The notes under the pieces are model-generated. The model was not told where the DNA came from and ran no database searches. It was given only the letters and a program-made list of their open reading frames with translations. A DNA stretch of 64,000 bases from JAVVHH01 sp965199665 (GTDB lineage Bacteria; Pseudomonadota; Alphaproteobacteria; Acetobacterales; Acetobacteraceae): contig OZ241208.1 in NCBI GenBank assembly GCA_965199665.1, forward strand, positions 1,674,001-1,738,000, given 5' to 3'. Position numbers and translations under genes: made by a program. Below, one piece after another: positions 18,666-27,566 of this stretch; the first letter of the stretch is position 1, and each line of letters starts with the position of its first letter.

Positions 18666-20045
18666 GTGCTGTTCAATTCCCAGATCTTCGTCTTCGCCTT
18701 CCTGCCGATCTCGCTCCTGGGCTACTACGCGCTGGCCGGGCACCGCGCGCTGCGGCAGGCCTGGATCATCCTCGCCTCGCTCGGCTTCTACGCCTACTGG
18801 GACATCCGCTTCGTCCCGCTGCTGCTGGCGCTGACGATGGCCAACTGGCTGATCGCGCAATGGTTCGGCTGGTCCGGCCGCCGCTGGATCCCGCTGCTCG
18901 GCATCGTGCTCAACCTCGCCGTGCTCGCCCTCTTCAAATACGCCGACTTCCTCCGCGGCTCCGTGTTCGGCGTCGCCGGGGTCGACTGGCAGCCCTGGCA
19001 GCTTATCCTGCCGCTCGGCATCAGCTTCTTCGTCTTCCAGAAGATCAGTTACCTGATGGACCTGCGCCGCGGCGACCGGCACATCTACGGCTTTCTCGAT
19101 TTCTGGACCTTCGTGACGTTCTTCCCGCAGCTCATCGCCGGGCCGCTGGTGCGCCACAACGAGATCATCCCGCAGCTCGAGCGGGACCCGCGCGGCCCCG
19201 CCCTGTGGGAGAACCTCGGCCGCGGCGCGATCCTGTTCATCATCGGCCTGACCAAGAAGGTCGTCCTTGCCGACACGCTCGCCCACCTCGCCGACCCGGC
19301 CTTCACCGTCATCGCCCAGGATGGCCTGTCCGCCGCCGACGCCTGGATCGGCGCCGCCGCCTTCACCTTCCAGCTCTACTTCGACTTCTCCGGCTACTCC
19401 GACATGGCGATCGGCCTGGCGCTGATGTTTGGCCTCACCTTGCCGATCAACTTCAACGCGCCCTACCAAGCCACCTCCGTGCGTGACCTCTGGCGCCGCT
19501 GGCACATCACGCTGTCCCGTTTCCTGCGCGATTACCTCTACATCCCGCTCGGCGGCAGCCGCCTCGGCGAGACCCGGCAGGTCGTCAACGTGACGCTCAC
19601 CATGTTGCTCGGCGGCCTCTGGCACGGCGCCAACTGGAACTGCGTCGCCTGGGGCGGGCTGCAGGGCCTGGCGCTGGGCGTGAACCACCTTTGGGACAAG
19701 ACGGGCATCCGCGTGCCGCGCCTGCTGGGCTGGGCCATGACCTTCGGCTTCTTCGCCGGCACGCTGATCGTGTTCCACTCGCCGGGCTTCCCGGCTGCCG
19801 GGCGCTACTTCGCGTCCATGGGCGGCGCTTATGGCTGGGGTCACCTCGCGCTGGATCGGCAGAACACCCTGGCGCTGCTCGCCGCCGCCGGCATCGCCTT
19901 CTTCGGCCGCCCGAGCCAGGAGATCGCCCTGCGTTGGCTGCAACCGCGCCCCTGGCTGGCCTGGCCGATCGGCGCGCTGACCATCTGGGTCGTGCTGCTC
20001 GTCGGCGGCCGCGTGCCGAACGCCTTTTTCTACTTCCAGTTCTAG
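18666..20045 (+). CDS. MBOAT family O-acyltransferase (AlgI/DltB-like)
   Basis: A 459-residue membrane-bound O-acyltransferase. The N-terminus LFNSQIFVFAFLPISLLGYY is typical of AlgI homologues. The middle contains QLYFDFSGYSDMAIG and NFNAPYQATSVRDLWRRWHITLS, and the catalytic His is in GGLWHGANWNCVAWG. It would move acyl, usually acetyl, groups across the membrane onto an exported polysaccharide. The start is a GTG at 18666 with no upstream alternative. The next gene encodes a membrane-anchored SGNH-like partner, the usual pairing for polysaccharide O-acetylation. No alginate or cellulose synthase genes are nearby, so the modified polymer is unknown. Confidence 0.93.
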   Translation: MLFNSQIFVFAFLPISLLGYYALAGHRALRQAWIILASLGFYAYWDIRFVPLLLALTMANWLIAQWFGWSGRRWIPLLGIVLNLAVLALFKYADFLRGSVFGVAGVDWQPWQLILPLGISFFVFQKISYLMDLRRGDRHIYGFLDFWTFVTFFPQLIAGPLVRHNEIIPQLERDPRGPALWENLGRGAILFIIGLTKKVVLADTLAHLADPAFTVIAQDGLSAADAWIGAAAFTFQLYFDFSGYSDMAIGLALMFGLTLPINFNAPYQATSVRDLWRRWHITLSRFLRDYLYIPLGGSRLGETRQVVNVTLTMLLGGLWHGANWNCVAWGGLQGLALGVNHLWDKTGIRVPRLLGWAMTFGFFAGTLIVFHSPGFPAAGRYFASMGGAYGWGHLALDRQNTLALLAAAGIAFFGRPSQEIALRWLQPRPWLAWPIGALTIWVVLLVGGRVPNAFFYFQF

Positions 20046-20061
20046 GGCCGAGCCTCCAGCC

Positions 20062-21096
20062 ATGTGGCGCCGCTTCTTCATCCAACTCGTGCTGGTCGTC
20101 TTCGGCGGCTGCGCGGCCTTTTTCGGCGTGCTGCTCCTGGCCGACCCCTGGGGCACCATGCCATTCCGCAGCCCGCTGCCGCACGTCCCGGCCGATAAGA
20201 GCCAGCGCTGGGCCTACCCCGAACTCGCCCGTTCCCCGCGCTTCGATGCCGCCATCATCGGCAATTCCAGCGGTCGCCTGCTCAACCCGGCCGATCTCGA
20301 CGGACCCGTCGGCGCGACCTTCGTCAACCTCGCCATGGTGCATGCTTTCGCCTGGGAGCAGCTCCAGCTCCTGGACGTGTTCCTTCGCGCCCACCCGACG
20401 CCGACTGCCCTCATGATCGGCATGGATCGCCTGTGGTGCGAGCGCGGCGACCAGCCCGAGCGCGTCGGCTACGGCCCGCTACCCGACTTCCTCTACCGCG
20501 ACGACCGCCTCGGCGCCTTCGCCAACCTGTTCAACATGCACGCCATCGAGACCGCCTGGCGCTCGGCCAGCGCCCTGCTCGGCCTGTCGCCGCCCAGCTA
20601 CGGCCCCAATGGCTGGCAGCTCATCGACGTCGATTTCCATCGTTTCGACCCGGCCCTCGCCAAGGCGCTGATTGCCCAGAACCTCGCCGAACCCTGGAGC
20701 ACCCCTGCCGACCCCGACCCGGCGACCTGGCGGTACGAAGCCCTCGACTGGCTGCGCGAGCGCGCCGGGACCCTGCCGGCCGCCACCCACCTGCTGCTCG
20801 TCTTCGTGCCGCGCCATCACCTCTACCCGGCCCCCGACACCCCTGGTGCCGCCATGATCGCGGAGTGCAAGCGCCGGGTCGTGGCCCTGGCCCGCGCCCG
20901 CCCGAACACCACGGTCATCGACATGTCCATGCCCAGCCCGGCCACCGAAGACGACTCGCGCTGGTGGGATGCGGTGCACATGCGCCCCGAGCCCATGGCC
21001 GACATCTCCCGCGCCCTCGGCGCCGCGCTCGCCGGTACGGAGTCGCCCGACGCCCACATCCTCGTCCGCCACGGCTCGAGCCAGGCGGCGCGGTAG
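20062..21096 (+). CDS. Membrane-anchored SGNH-like protein, partner of the MBOAT acyltransferase
   Basis: A 344-residue protein with one N-terminal transmembrane anchor (residues 6-28) and a periplasmic domain. FDAAIIGNSSGRLLNP resembles the SGNH block I (GDSxxR-like) with Ser in the nucleophile position, and DDSRWWDAVHMRPEPM near the C-terminus supplies a plausible Asp/His pair. It likely receives acyl groups from the MBOAT protein encoded 17 bp upstream and transfers them to a polysaccharide, by analogy with AlgJ/AlgX and PatB. The similarity is motif-level only. Confidence 0.7.
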   Translation: MWRRFFIQLVLVVFGGCAAFFGVLLLADPWGTMPFRSPLPHVPADKSQRWAYPELARSPRFDAAIIGNSSGRLLNPADLDGPVGATFVNLAMVHAFAWEQLQLLDVFLRAHPTPTALMIGMDRLWCERGDQPERVGYGPLPDFLYRDDRLGAFANLFNMHAIETAWRSASALLGLSPPSYGPNGWQLIDVDFHRFDPALAKALIAQNLAEPWSTPADPDPATWRYEALDWLRERAGTLPAATHLLLVFVPRHHLYPAPDTPGAAMIAECKRRVVALARARPNTTVIDMSMPSPATEDDSRWWDAVHMRPEPMADISRALGAALAGTESPDAHILVRHGSSQAAR

Positions 21097-21100
21097 CGGC

Positions 21101-21928
21101 TCACCCCTGCCGCGACCGCCCGACGATCTGGGTCGGGTTGACGAAGCGCAGCGCGATCAGCAGCCAGATCAACGTCGTGGCCATATACACCACCGCCATC
21201 GCGTCGATCGACTGCACCGCGCGCACCCCGGCGGCGAACACCGCGTAATACAGCGCCACCACCAACGTCTGACTGGTCGGCCCCGCGGTCAGGAACGTCA
21301 GTTCGAACATCGCGATCGTGCGCACCAGCACCAGGAGCAGCGCCGCGAGCACGCCGGGCAGCAGCAGCGGGATCAGCACGTAGCGGAACAGGGCAGGGGT
21401 GCTGGCGCCGAACACCCGCGCCGCCGCCTCGATCTTGGGGTCGATCTGCTCGATGAACGGGATCATCACAAGGATCACGAACGGCACCGTCGGCACCAGA
21501 TTGGCCAGCACCACGCCGGGCAACGATCCCGCCAGCTGCGCCTGATACAGCACGGTCGCCAGCGGGATGCCGTAGGTGATCGGCGGCACCAACAGCGGCA
21601 CCAGGAACAGCAGCAGGATCAAGCGCTTGCCCGGAAAGTCTCGTCGCGCCAGCGCGTAGGCGGCGGGTACGCCGAGCAGGCCGGACAGCAGCACCACCAA
21701 TCCCACCACCTGGAACGTCACCAGCAGCACGTCGCCAAGCTGGAACTCGTTCCAGGCCGCGGCATACCACTGCGTGGTCCACCCCGACGGCAGCCAACTC
21801 CGCAGCCACCGCGTCCCGAACGAGCTCACGATGACGGTCGCGATGAGCCCCAGCAGGTTCAGCACGAAGAAGCCCACCACGACCCAGACCGCGCCGGCCC
21901 ACAGCCGTTCGCCCCAGCTCCGCTCCAT
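21101..21928 (-). CDS. ABC transporter permease (second subunit)
   Basis: A 275-residue inner-membrane permease with six hydrophobic segments and the EAA-loop region EAAARVFGASTPALFRYVLIPLLLPGVLAALLL that contacts the ATPase. The fold and pairing match PotC/FbpB-type importers. Its ATG overlaps the stop of the first permease (TGATG), so the subunits are co-translated. It is the last gene of the four-gene importer operon. Confidence 0.93.
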   Translation of the reverse strand: MERSWGERLWAGAVWVVVGFFVLNLLGLIATVIVSSFGTRWLRSWLPSGWTTQWYAAAWNEFQLGDVLLVTFQVVGLVVLLSGLLGVPAAYALARRDFPGKRLILLLFLVPLLVPPITYGIPLATVLYQAQLAGSLPGVVLANLVPTVPFVILVMIPFIEQIDPKIEAAARVFGASTPALFRYVLIPLLLPGVLAALLLVLVRTIAMFELTFLTAGPTSQTLVVALYYAVFAAGVRAVQSIDAMAVVYMATTLIWLLIALRFVNPTQIVGRSRQG

Positions 21929-22800
21929 CAGCCTTTGCCCCCGCCGGCCGGGCCGCGATACACCAGCCCGCGCGCCGCCAGCACGGCGGCCACGATCGCC
22001 AGCTCGATCGCCCCCATCAGCATCGCGATCGCCGAGGCCAGCGAGTAATCATATTGCTCGAACGCCGCCTGATACGCCGCGATCGAGATCACCCGTGTCG
22101 GCCCGGCTGGCGCCCCGAGCAGCACCGCGGACGGGAACACGGAGAATGCCTGCACGAACGACAGGCAGAAGGTGATCGCCAAGCCCGGCAGCAACAGGGG
22201 AAGCAGCACATGCGCGAAGCGTTGCCGCGCCGACGCCCCCAGGGTCGCCGCCGCCCGCTCGAGTGCCGGGTCGACGCCGGACAGGTAGGACAACGTCAGC
22301 AGGAAGCTGAACGGGAACCCGGTGATCAACAGCGACAGGAACACGCCCCAGTAATTGTGCAGCAGCCGCACCGGCGTGCGGATCAGCCCGGCCGTCATCA
22401 ACACCCGGTTGAACCAGCCCTGCGGCCCCAGGTAGTTCAGCAATCCTTCCGCCACCAGCACCGTCCCGAGCGTGATCGGCACCACCAGGATCGTGGTCAG
22501 CAGCCGCTGCCGGCGCATCAGCCGCACTCGCAGCGCGATCGGCACCGACAGCGCGACGTTGAGCAGCGTCACCGGGACGGAGAGCGCGATCGTGGTCCAG
22601 ATGGTTTGATACAGGAACGGATCGCCGAAGAACTGCGCATAGTTCGCCAGCAGGCCGCCCACTTTGGGGCGGAACGACAGCACAAGCCCGTAGAGGAACG
22701 GGTACACGAACACGGCCGCCACCACGACGACCGCCGGCAGAACCAGCAGCGTCGTGCCGTCCAGTCCGCGCGCCTGCAGCCCCAGCCGGCGCGTGGTCAA
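21928..22800 (-). CDS. ABC transporter permease (first subunit)
   Basis: A 290-residue permease with six membrane segments and an EAA loop (ERAAATLGASARQRFAHVLLPLLLPG). It is of the PotB type, partnering the 275-residue permease. The only start that keeps the first membrane segment is a TTG at 22800 overlapping the TGA of the ATPase gene (TTGA), a less common coupled start; the next Met codons are far inside. Its position between ATPase and second permease is standard for spermidine/putrescine- or ferric-type importers. Confidence 0.92.
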   Translation of the reverse strand: MTTRRLGLQARGLDGTTLLVLPAVVVVAAVFVYPFLYGLVLSFRPKVGGLLANYAQFFGDPFLYQTIWTTIALSVPVTLLNVALSVPIALRVRLMRRQRLLTTILVVPITLGTVLVAEGLLNYLGPQGWFNRVLMTAGLIRTPVRLLHNYWGVFLSLLITGFPFSFLLTLSYLSGVDPALERAAATLGASARQRFAHVLLPLLLPGLAITFCLSFVQAFSVFPSAVLLGAPAGPTRVISIAAYQAAFEQYDYSLASAIAMLMGAIELAIVAAVLAARGLVYRGPAGGGKG

Positions 22801-23858
22801 GCGGCGAACACCAGCGCGCGCGCCGGGTCAGCCGCGAGGTCGAGCGCTTGGCCTGGCACGGCCGCCTCGGCCGCGCTGAACACCAACTCCGTCCCGTCCG
22901 CCATGCGCGCGAAGCCGGTATGGCCGTGGCCGCGGAATTCGGAGGAAAGTGCCGTGGCCTTCACCGTTCCGCCGGGTTGCGCGAGCAGATCCTCCGGGCG
23001 GATCATCACGGTCGCCTCCCGCCCGGGGGCGAGCGGCTCCAGCGCCACGCCGCTGATCGACCCGCTGCTGGTCCGCACGGCGGCCTGCCCGGCCTCCATC
23101 CGCTCGACCGTGCCCGCGATCGCGTTGCGGAAGCCCATAAAGGCCGCCACGTCCGGATGCGCCGGCCGCGCGAACAACTCCGCCGGTGCACCGACCTGGC
23201 GGATGGTGCCGTCGCGCAGCACCACGATGCGGTCGGCGAGCGACAACGCCTCTTCCTGATCGTGGGTGACGTAGATCGTGGTGGAGCCGAGGCTCGCATG
23301 GATGCGGCGGATCTCGGCACGCATCTCCAGCCGCAGCTTGGCATCGAGGTTGGAGAGCGGCTCGTCCATCAGCACCAGCGGCGGCTCGACCACGATCGCC
23401 CGCGCGATCGCCACGCGCTGTTGCTGCCCGCCGGAGAGCTGACCGGGCAGCTTCTCCTCCTGACCGCCCAGACGCACCAGCGCCACCGCTTCCGCAACCC
23501 GGCGATCGATCTCGCTCCGCTTGGTGCCGCGCATCAGCAGGCCGAAACCGATGTTGCGCCGGACGTTCATGTGCGGGAACAGCGCGTAGTTCTGGAACAC
23601 CATGCCGAAGCCCCTCTGCTCCGGCCGCAAGGTGTCGATCCGCCGGTCGTCGAGCCAGATCGCCCCCTCCGTGGCCGCCAGCAGCCCGGCGATGCAGTTC
23701 AGCGTGGTGGACTTGCCGCAGCCGGAAGGCCCGAGCAACGCGATGAACTCGCCTTGCCGGATGGTGAGCGAAATGTCGCGTAAGGCATTGAGCGACCCGA
23801 AATTGCGCCCGAGCCGATCGAGCCGGAGCTCGCGAAACGGTGCCGGTCGGATGGTCAT
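22797..23858 (-). CDS. ABC transporter ATP-binding protein (PotA-like)
   Basis: A 353-residue ATPase. Walker A GPSGCGKST is at residues 43-51, the Q-loop in MVFQNYALFPHMNV, the signature LSGGQQQRVAIARAIV and Walker B VLMDEPLSNLDAKLR, with the H-loop in YVTHDQEEAL. A C-terminal TOBE-type regulatory domain follows residue 235. The domain layout is that of importers for polyamines, Fe3+, sulfate or sugar phosphates. The ATG at 23858 overlaps the stop of the binding-protein gene (ATGA); an upstream extension is rejected. Confidence 0.95.
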   Translation of the reverse strand: MTIRPAPFRELRLDRLGRNFGSLNALRDISLTIRQGEFIALLGPSGCGKSTTLNCIAGLLAATEGAIWLDDRRIDTLRPEQRGFGMVFQNYALFPHMNVRRNIGFGLLMRGTKRSEIDRRVAEAVALVRLGGQEEKLPGQLSGGQQQRVAIARAIVVEPPLVLMDEPLSNLDAKLRLEMRAEIRRIHASLGSTTIYVTHDQEEALSLADRIVVLRDGTIRQVGAPAELFARPAHPDVAAFMGFRNAIAGTVERMEAGQAAVRTSSGSISGVALEPLAPGREATVMIRPEDLLAQPGGTVKATALSSEFRGHGHTGFARMADGTELVFSAAEAAVPGQALDLAADPARALVFAA

Positions 23859-25036
23859 TTCGTCTTCTTGGCGCCGATCTCCTCGTCCCACCGCCGGAAC
23901 GCCAGAACCATCTTGTCCGCGTCCAGCGGCAGCTCCTTCGGGTGGTCGGCGATCATTGCCTCGTATTCGGGGCGGCCGAACTCCTTCAGCGCCGCCTGGC
24001 TGTCTGCGGGCGCCATGGAGAGCGGCACGTCCTTCACGGCCGGGCCGGGGTAGAAATAGCCCTGATCGTAGGCGAAGGCCTGCTGCGCCGGCTGCAGCAG
24101 GAAGCTGATCGCGTCCAGCAACACGGCAACCCGCTCGGGCGGAAGCCCTTTCGGGATCGCGGCATAATGCGCATCGACGACCCAGTGGAAGCCTTTCAGC
24201 GCGACCACCTTAGCTTCCGTCGGCACGATGCCGAGCACACGCGGATTGATGTCCCACCCCGTCGTGGAGACGATGATGTCGCGCGACCCTTCACCGAGCT
24301 CCTTCATCGTGGCGCCGGTCCCGGTCGGGTAGTATTCGATTCCCTTGTCGAGTTCGCGCAGGTAGGCCCAGGTCTTGTCCCAGCCCTTGACCGGGTCCTT
24401 GGGGTCGCTATCGCCCAAGATGTAAGGCAGGCCCATCAGGAAGGTGCGGCCCGGCCCCGAATTGGCCGGGCGGGCATACATGAAGCGATTGGGCTTGGAC
24501 TTGGTGAACGCGAGCAACTCGTCGGCGGTGCCGGGTGGCGTGGCGACCTGATCGGGCATGTATTCGAGCAACGGCCCCGACGGATAGTAGCTGATCACGA
24601 CCGCTTGCCCCTGCGCCAGCGCCTGCATCTTCCACGCCGGCTCCTGCAGCACGGCCTGCAGATCGGGCAGGGCGCCCGCATGTGCCGGAAGGATCGGCGT
24701 CCAGATCTGGCTGTCGATCCCGGCCGCCAACGCGTCCGTCCCGGTCAGCACCAAGTCGATGTCGACCCGGTTGGCCCCTTGCTGGGCTCGCAGCTTGGCC
24801 GGCAGCTCGGGCGCCGGCGCCTTGGTGAAGTTGAAGCGTGCGACGTTCTCGGGCTTGGCGCGGCCATACGCCTCGAATGCCCGCTGCGTCAGCGCGAGGT
24901 TGCCCGCCACATCCACGATGGTGATGGCGAGAGGGCTCGCCGGCTTCGGCGCCTGCGCCCGCGCGCCCGACGACAACACACCGCTCGCCCCCAGGCCGGC
25001 AGCCACCATCAGATCGCGGCGTCGTAGTGGAGCCAT
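23855..25036 (-). CDS. ABC transporter extracellular solute-binding protein (PotD-like family)
   Basis: A 393-residue periplasmic binding protein, first gene of the importer operon. The N-terminus MAPLRRRDLMVAAGLGASG has a twin-arginine-like RRRDLM motif followed by a hydrophobic stretch ending at GARAQ, so Tat export is likely. The mature part has the two-lobed family-1 fold with PTGTGATMKELGEGSRDIIV and FHWVVDAHYAAIPKG. The ligand is not readable; polyamine, iron or a thiamine-like compound are all possible. The start at 25036 has a strong GGGGGGAGGA ribosome-binding site. Longer in-frame extensions overlap the GGDEF-EAL gene and are rejected. Confidence 0.9.
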   Translation of the reverse strand: MAPLRRRDLMVAAGLGASGVLSSGARAQAPKPASPLAITIVDVAGNLALTQRAFEAYGRAKPENVARFNFTKAPAPELPAKLRAQQGANRVDIDLVLTGTDALAAGIDSQIWTPILPAHAGALPDLQAVLQEPAWKMQALAQGQAVVISYYPSGPLLEYMPDQVATPPGTADELLAFTKSKPNRFMYARPANSGPGRTFLMGLPYILGDSDPKDPVKGWDKTWAYLRELDKGIEYYPTGTGATMKELGEGSRDIIVSTTGWDINPRVLGIVPTEAKVVALKGFHWVVDAHYAAIPKGLPPERVAVLLDAISFLLQPAQQAFAYDQGYFYPGPAVKDVPLSMAPADSQAALKEFGRPEYEAMIADHPKELPLDADKMVLAFRRWDEEIGAKKTK

Positions 25037-25107
25037 TGGTCCTCCCCCCGGAGTGGTCGCAGCCCCGGTGGCCAACGACAAGTTCGTTGCGGTCAGCCTA
25101 GCGAGGC

Positions 25108-26769
25108 TTATGCCGCCTCGGAAGTGCTCATCGTTGCGATCACCCCCGCCACCTCGGCCGCCGGCACCGGATAGCTCAGCAGGTAGCCCTGGATCGAGTT
25201 GCACCCGTCCTGCTGCACCTGGTCCTGTTGTTCGGCCGTTTCGACGTTCTCCGCGATCGTGACCACGCCCAGCGTGCGCCCCAGCGCCGCCACCGCCCGC
25301 ACCACGTTGGTCGCTTCCTCGCTGGTGCCGAGCGCCAGCACGAAGCTCCCGTCGATCTTCAGCTTGTGCAGCGGGAACTGCCGCAGGTGGCTCAGCGACG
25401 AATAGCCGGTGCCGAAATCGTCCAGGCTGACGCGAACGCCGAGCGCCACCACGGCCCGCAACACCGTCTCCGTCTCTGGATGCGCGGTCAACGCGCTTTC
25501 CTGCACTTCGATCTCGAGCCGGTGCGGCGCCAGCCCGGTCCGTAGCAGCACGGATTTGATCAACCGCGGCAGCCGGTGCCGGTCGGTCAGTTGCCGTGCC
25601 GACACGTTGACCGACACGGAGAGCGAGGACGGCCAGCGCATGGCTTCCTCGCAGGCGCGTTGCAGCACCCATTCGCCGATCGGCCAGATCAGCCCGGTCG
25701 TTTCGGCCACGGGAAGGAAGCTCAGCGGCAGCAGCGCGCCGAGAACGGGATGTTGCCAGCGCAGGAACGCCTCGAACCCGCTCAGCTCGCCGGTCTCCAG
25801 CACCATCTGCGGCTGGAAATGCAAGTCGAACTGCTTCAACGGGATCGCCTCCCGCAGCGCTTCGGCGATCTGGTGGCGCTCCCGCGTCCGCTGCTCCAAC
25901 TCGGCGTCGAACAGCCGCGCGTTGCCGCGGCCGCTATTCTTGGCCGCGTACAGCGCGACGTCCGCCGCGCCGATCATCGCCACCGGGTCCGTCCCATGAT
26001 CGGGTGCCAACGCGATGCCGACGCTGGCGCCGATCGACACGGTCGTGCCCTCGATCTGGTAGGGCCGGCTGAGCAGCGCCACCAACCGCCGCCCCACCGC
26101 CTCCGGATCGCGCGGCCGCTTCATCACGATGGCGAACTCGTCGCCCGACAGCCGGCTGATCACGTCCGCATTGCGGAGCGCGCCCGTCAGCCGCTTGGCG
26201 ACCAGTTGCAACAGGGCGTCGCCGACCGGATGGCCCAGGCTGTCGTTGACCGCCTTGAACCGGTCCAGGTCGATCAAGAGCAACGCGGGTTTGCCGCCGG
26301 GCTCCTGCAATGCGGCGGCGAACCGGTCCTTGAACCAGGCGCGGTCCGACAACCCGGTCAGCGGATCGCGCCGGTCGGCCGGCGCCGTCGCCGGGCTGGC
26401 ACGCTTGAGGGAAAGCAAGAGATGCCCGTCCACCCCCGGCGTCGCCGCGATCAGCAGCTTGCTCTCGGCCCCGAGCGGGAGGGAGAGCGGCATCGCCAGA
26501 TCCCCGTGCAGCCATAGCGTCAGATCGGCGAGCTTGCCGGGCGGCAGCGCCGTGCCCCGCTTTGCGGCAGCCGGCAGGCTCGATCCCTCGCCGACATCGG
26601 CGGGTATCCCCAGCAGCTTCCGGGCCGCGGCGTTGAGCACAACCACCCGAAACGCCCCGTCGAGCGCGATCAGCCCCGTTTCCGAGCGCTCCAGCAGCGC
26701 GCGCAGAACCGTTGTCTCGTCCGCGAGCCCCCGTCGGGGGATCGGCTGATCGACCACCGCATCCAGCAT
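25108..26769 (-). CDS. PAS-like/GGDEF/EAL cyclic-di-GMP turnover protein
   Basis: A 553-residue soluble signalling protein. A PAS-like domain (about residues 18-75, GLIALDGAFRVVVLN) precedes a GGDEF domain whose signature is SGDEF (208-212), an active variant, with an RNAD inhibitory site five residues before it (199-202). The EAL domain follows: its signature is EAF (from Glu333, GFEAFLRWQHP) instead of EAL, while NVSARQL, DFGTGYSSL and ENVET are present. The key Glu is kept, so phosphodiesterase activity is possible. The ATG at 26769 has GGAG six bases upstream; an in-frame GTG four codons earlier lacks one. It is a single gene, 71 bp from the binding-protein gene. Confidence 0.93.
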   Translation of the reverse strand: MLDAVVDQPIPRRGLADETTVLRALLERSETGLIALDGAFRVVVLNAAARKLLGIPADVGEGSSLPAAAKRGTALPPGKLADLTLWLHGDLAMPLSLPLGAESKLLIAATPGVDGHLLLSLKRASPATAPADRRDPLTGLSDRAWFKDRFAAALQEPGGKPALLLIDLDRFKAVNDSLGHPVGDALLQLVAKRLTGALRNADVISRLSGDEFAIVMKRPRDPEAVGRRLVALLSRPYQIEGTTVSIGASVGIALAPDHGTDPVAMIGAADVALYAAKNSGRGNARLFDAELEQRTRERHQIAEALREAIPLKQFDLHFQPQMVLETGELSGFEAFLRWQHPVLGALLPLSFLPVAETTGLIWPIGEWVLQRACEEAMRWPSSLSVSVNVSARQLTDRHRLPRLIKSVLLRTGLAPHRLEIEVQESALTAHPETETVLRAVVALGVRVSLDDFGTGYSSLSHLRQFPLHKLKIDGSFVLALGTSEEATNVVRAVAALGRTLGVVTIAENVETAEQQDQVQQDGCNSIQGYLLSYPVPAAEVAGVIATMSTSEAA

Positions 26770-26819
26770 CGTTGTCTCCACAGAGACAGCAACAATGAAT
26801 GCTAAATCTTACCGTTTCC

Positions 26820-27566
26820 CTAACGAGCGGGCTCGAACTTAGCCCCAATGAGGAACTCGCGGTTGCCCTCGGGCCCGGTGATCGGGCTGCTCTCGATCCC
26901 CAGCACCGTCCAGCCCGGCAGCCCCGCCCACCAGCCCTCGATCGTCTCGCACACCCGCGCGTGTACCGCGGGGTCGCGCACCACGCCGTTCTTGCCGACC
27001 TCGCCGGGCCCGGCCTCGAATTGCGGCTTGATCAGCGCCACCGCCCACGCTCCGGGCGCGCATAGTGCCAGCCCGGCCGGCAGCACCGTCCGTAGCCCGA
27101 TGAAGCTGGCATCGCACACCAGTGCCTCGATCGGCTCCGCCACTATGTCGGCCGTCAGGTGCCGCGCGTTGCATCGCTCGCGCACAACGACCCGCTCATC
27201 GGTCCGCAACGCCCAGGCCAGCTGCCCGTGGCCGACATCGACCGCGTAAACGCGCCGCGCCCCACCTGCCAGCAGCACGCTGGTGAAGCCGCCCGTGCTT
27301 GCGCCGATGTCCAGGCAGGTCCGCCCCGCCGGCTCGAGCCCGAAATGGCGCACCGCCGCGTCCAGCTTCAGCCCGCCGCGCGAGGCCCAGGGGTGGTCCT
27401 GCCCCCGGACCTCCAGCGCCGCCTCTTCCGGCAGCAGGTCGCCGGGCTTGCCGATCCGCGCGTCCCCGCTCCAGACCTTGCCGGCCATGATCAGCGCCTG
27501 CGCCCGCGTCCGGCTTTCGACCAGCCCGCGATCGACCAGCGCCTGATCCGCCCGGCGCCGCGCCAC
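26820..27566 (-). CDS. tlyA: TlyA family rRNA (cytidine-2'-O)-methyltransferase
   Basis: A 248-residue protein with an N-terminal S4 RNA-binding domain (RADQALVDRGLVESRTRAQ) and an FtsJ/RrmJ-like methyltransferase domain. The SAM motif is CLDIGASTGGFTSVLL, and IKPQFE near residue 200 holds the Lys and Glu expected of 2'-O-methyltransferases. TlyA methylates 16S and 23S rRNA and was first described as a hemolysin. The start is a GTG that shares a base with the TAG of ispA (TAGTG). In many Alphaproteobacteria dxs stands between ispA and tlyA; it is absent here. Confidence 0.95.
   Translation of the reverse strand: MARRRADQALVDRGLVESRTRAQALIMAGKVWSGDARIGKPGDLLPEEAALEVRGQDHPWASRGGLKLDAAVRHFGLEPAGRTCLDIGASTGGFTSVLLAGGARRVYAVDVGHGQLAWALRTDERVVVRERCNARHLTADIVAEPIEALVCDASFIGLRTVLPAGLALCAPGAWAVALIKPQFEAGPGEVGKNGVVRDPAVHARVCETIEGWWAGLPGWTVLGIESSPITGPEGNREFLIGAKFEPAR

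Noticed and set aside
16155..20159. Open frame of about 1300 codons on the minus strand across several plus-strand genes
   Set aside because: It runs antisense to the MFS, MBOAT and SGNH-like genes, is Arg/Gly/Ala-rich and shows no domain. It is a GC-bias artefact.
25037..25672. Longer form of the ABC binding protein
   Set aside because: The extension overlaps the GGDEF-EAL gene and would bury the signal peptide; the Shine-Dalgarno sits at 25036.
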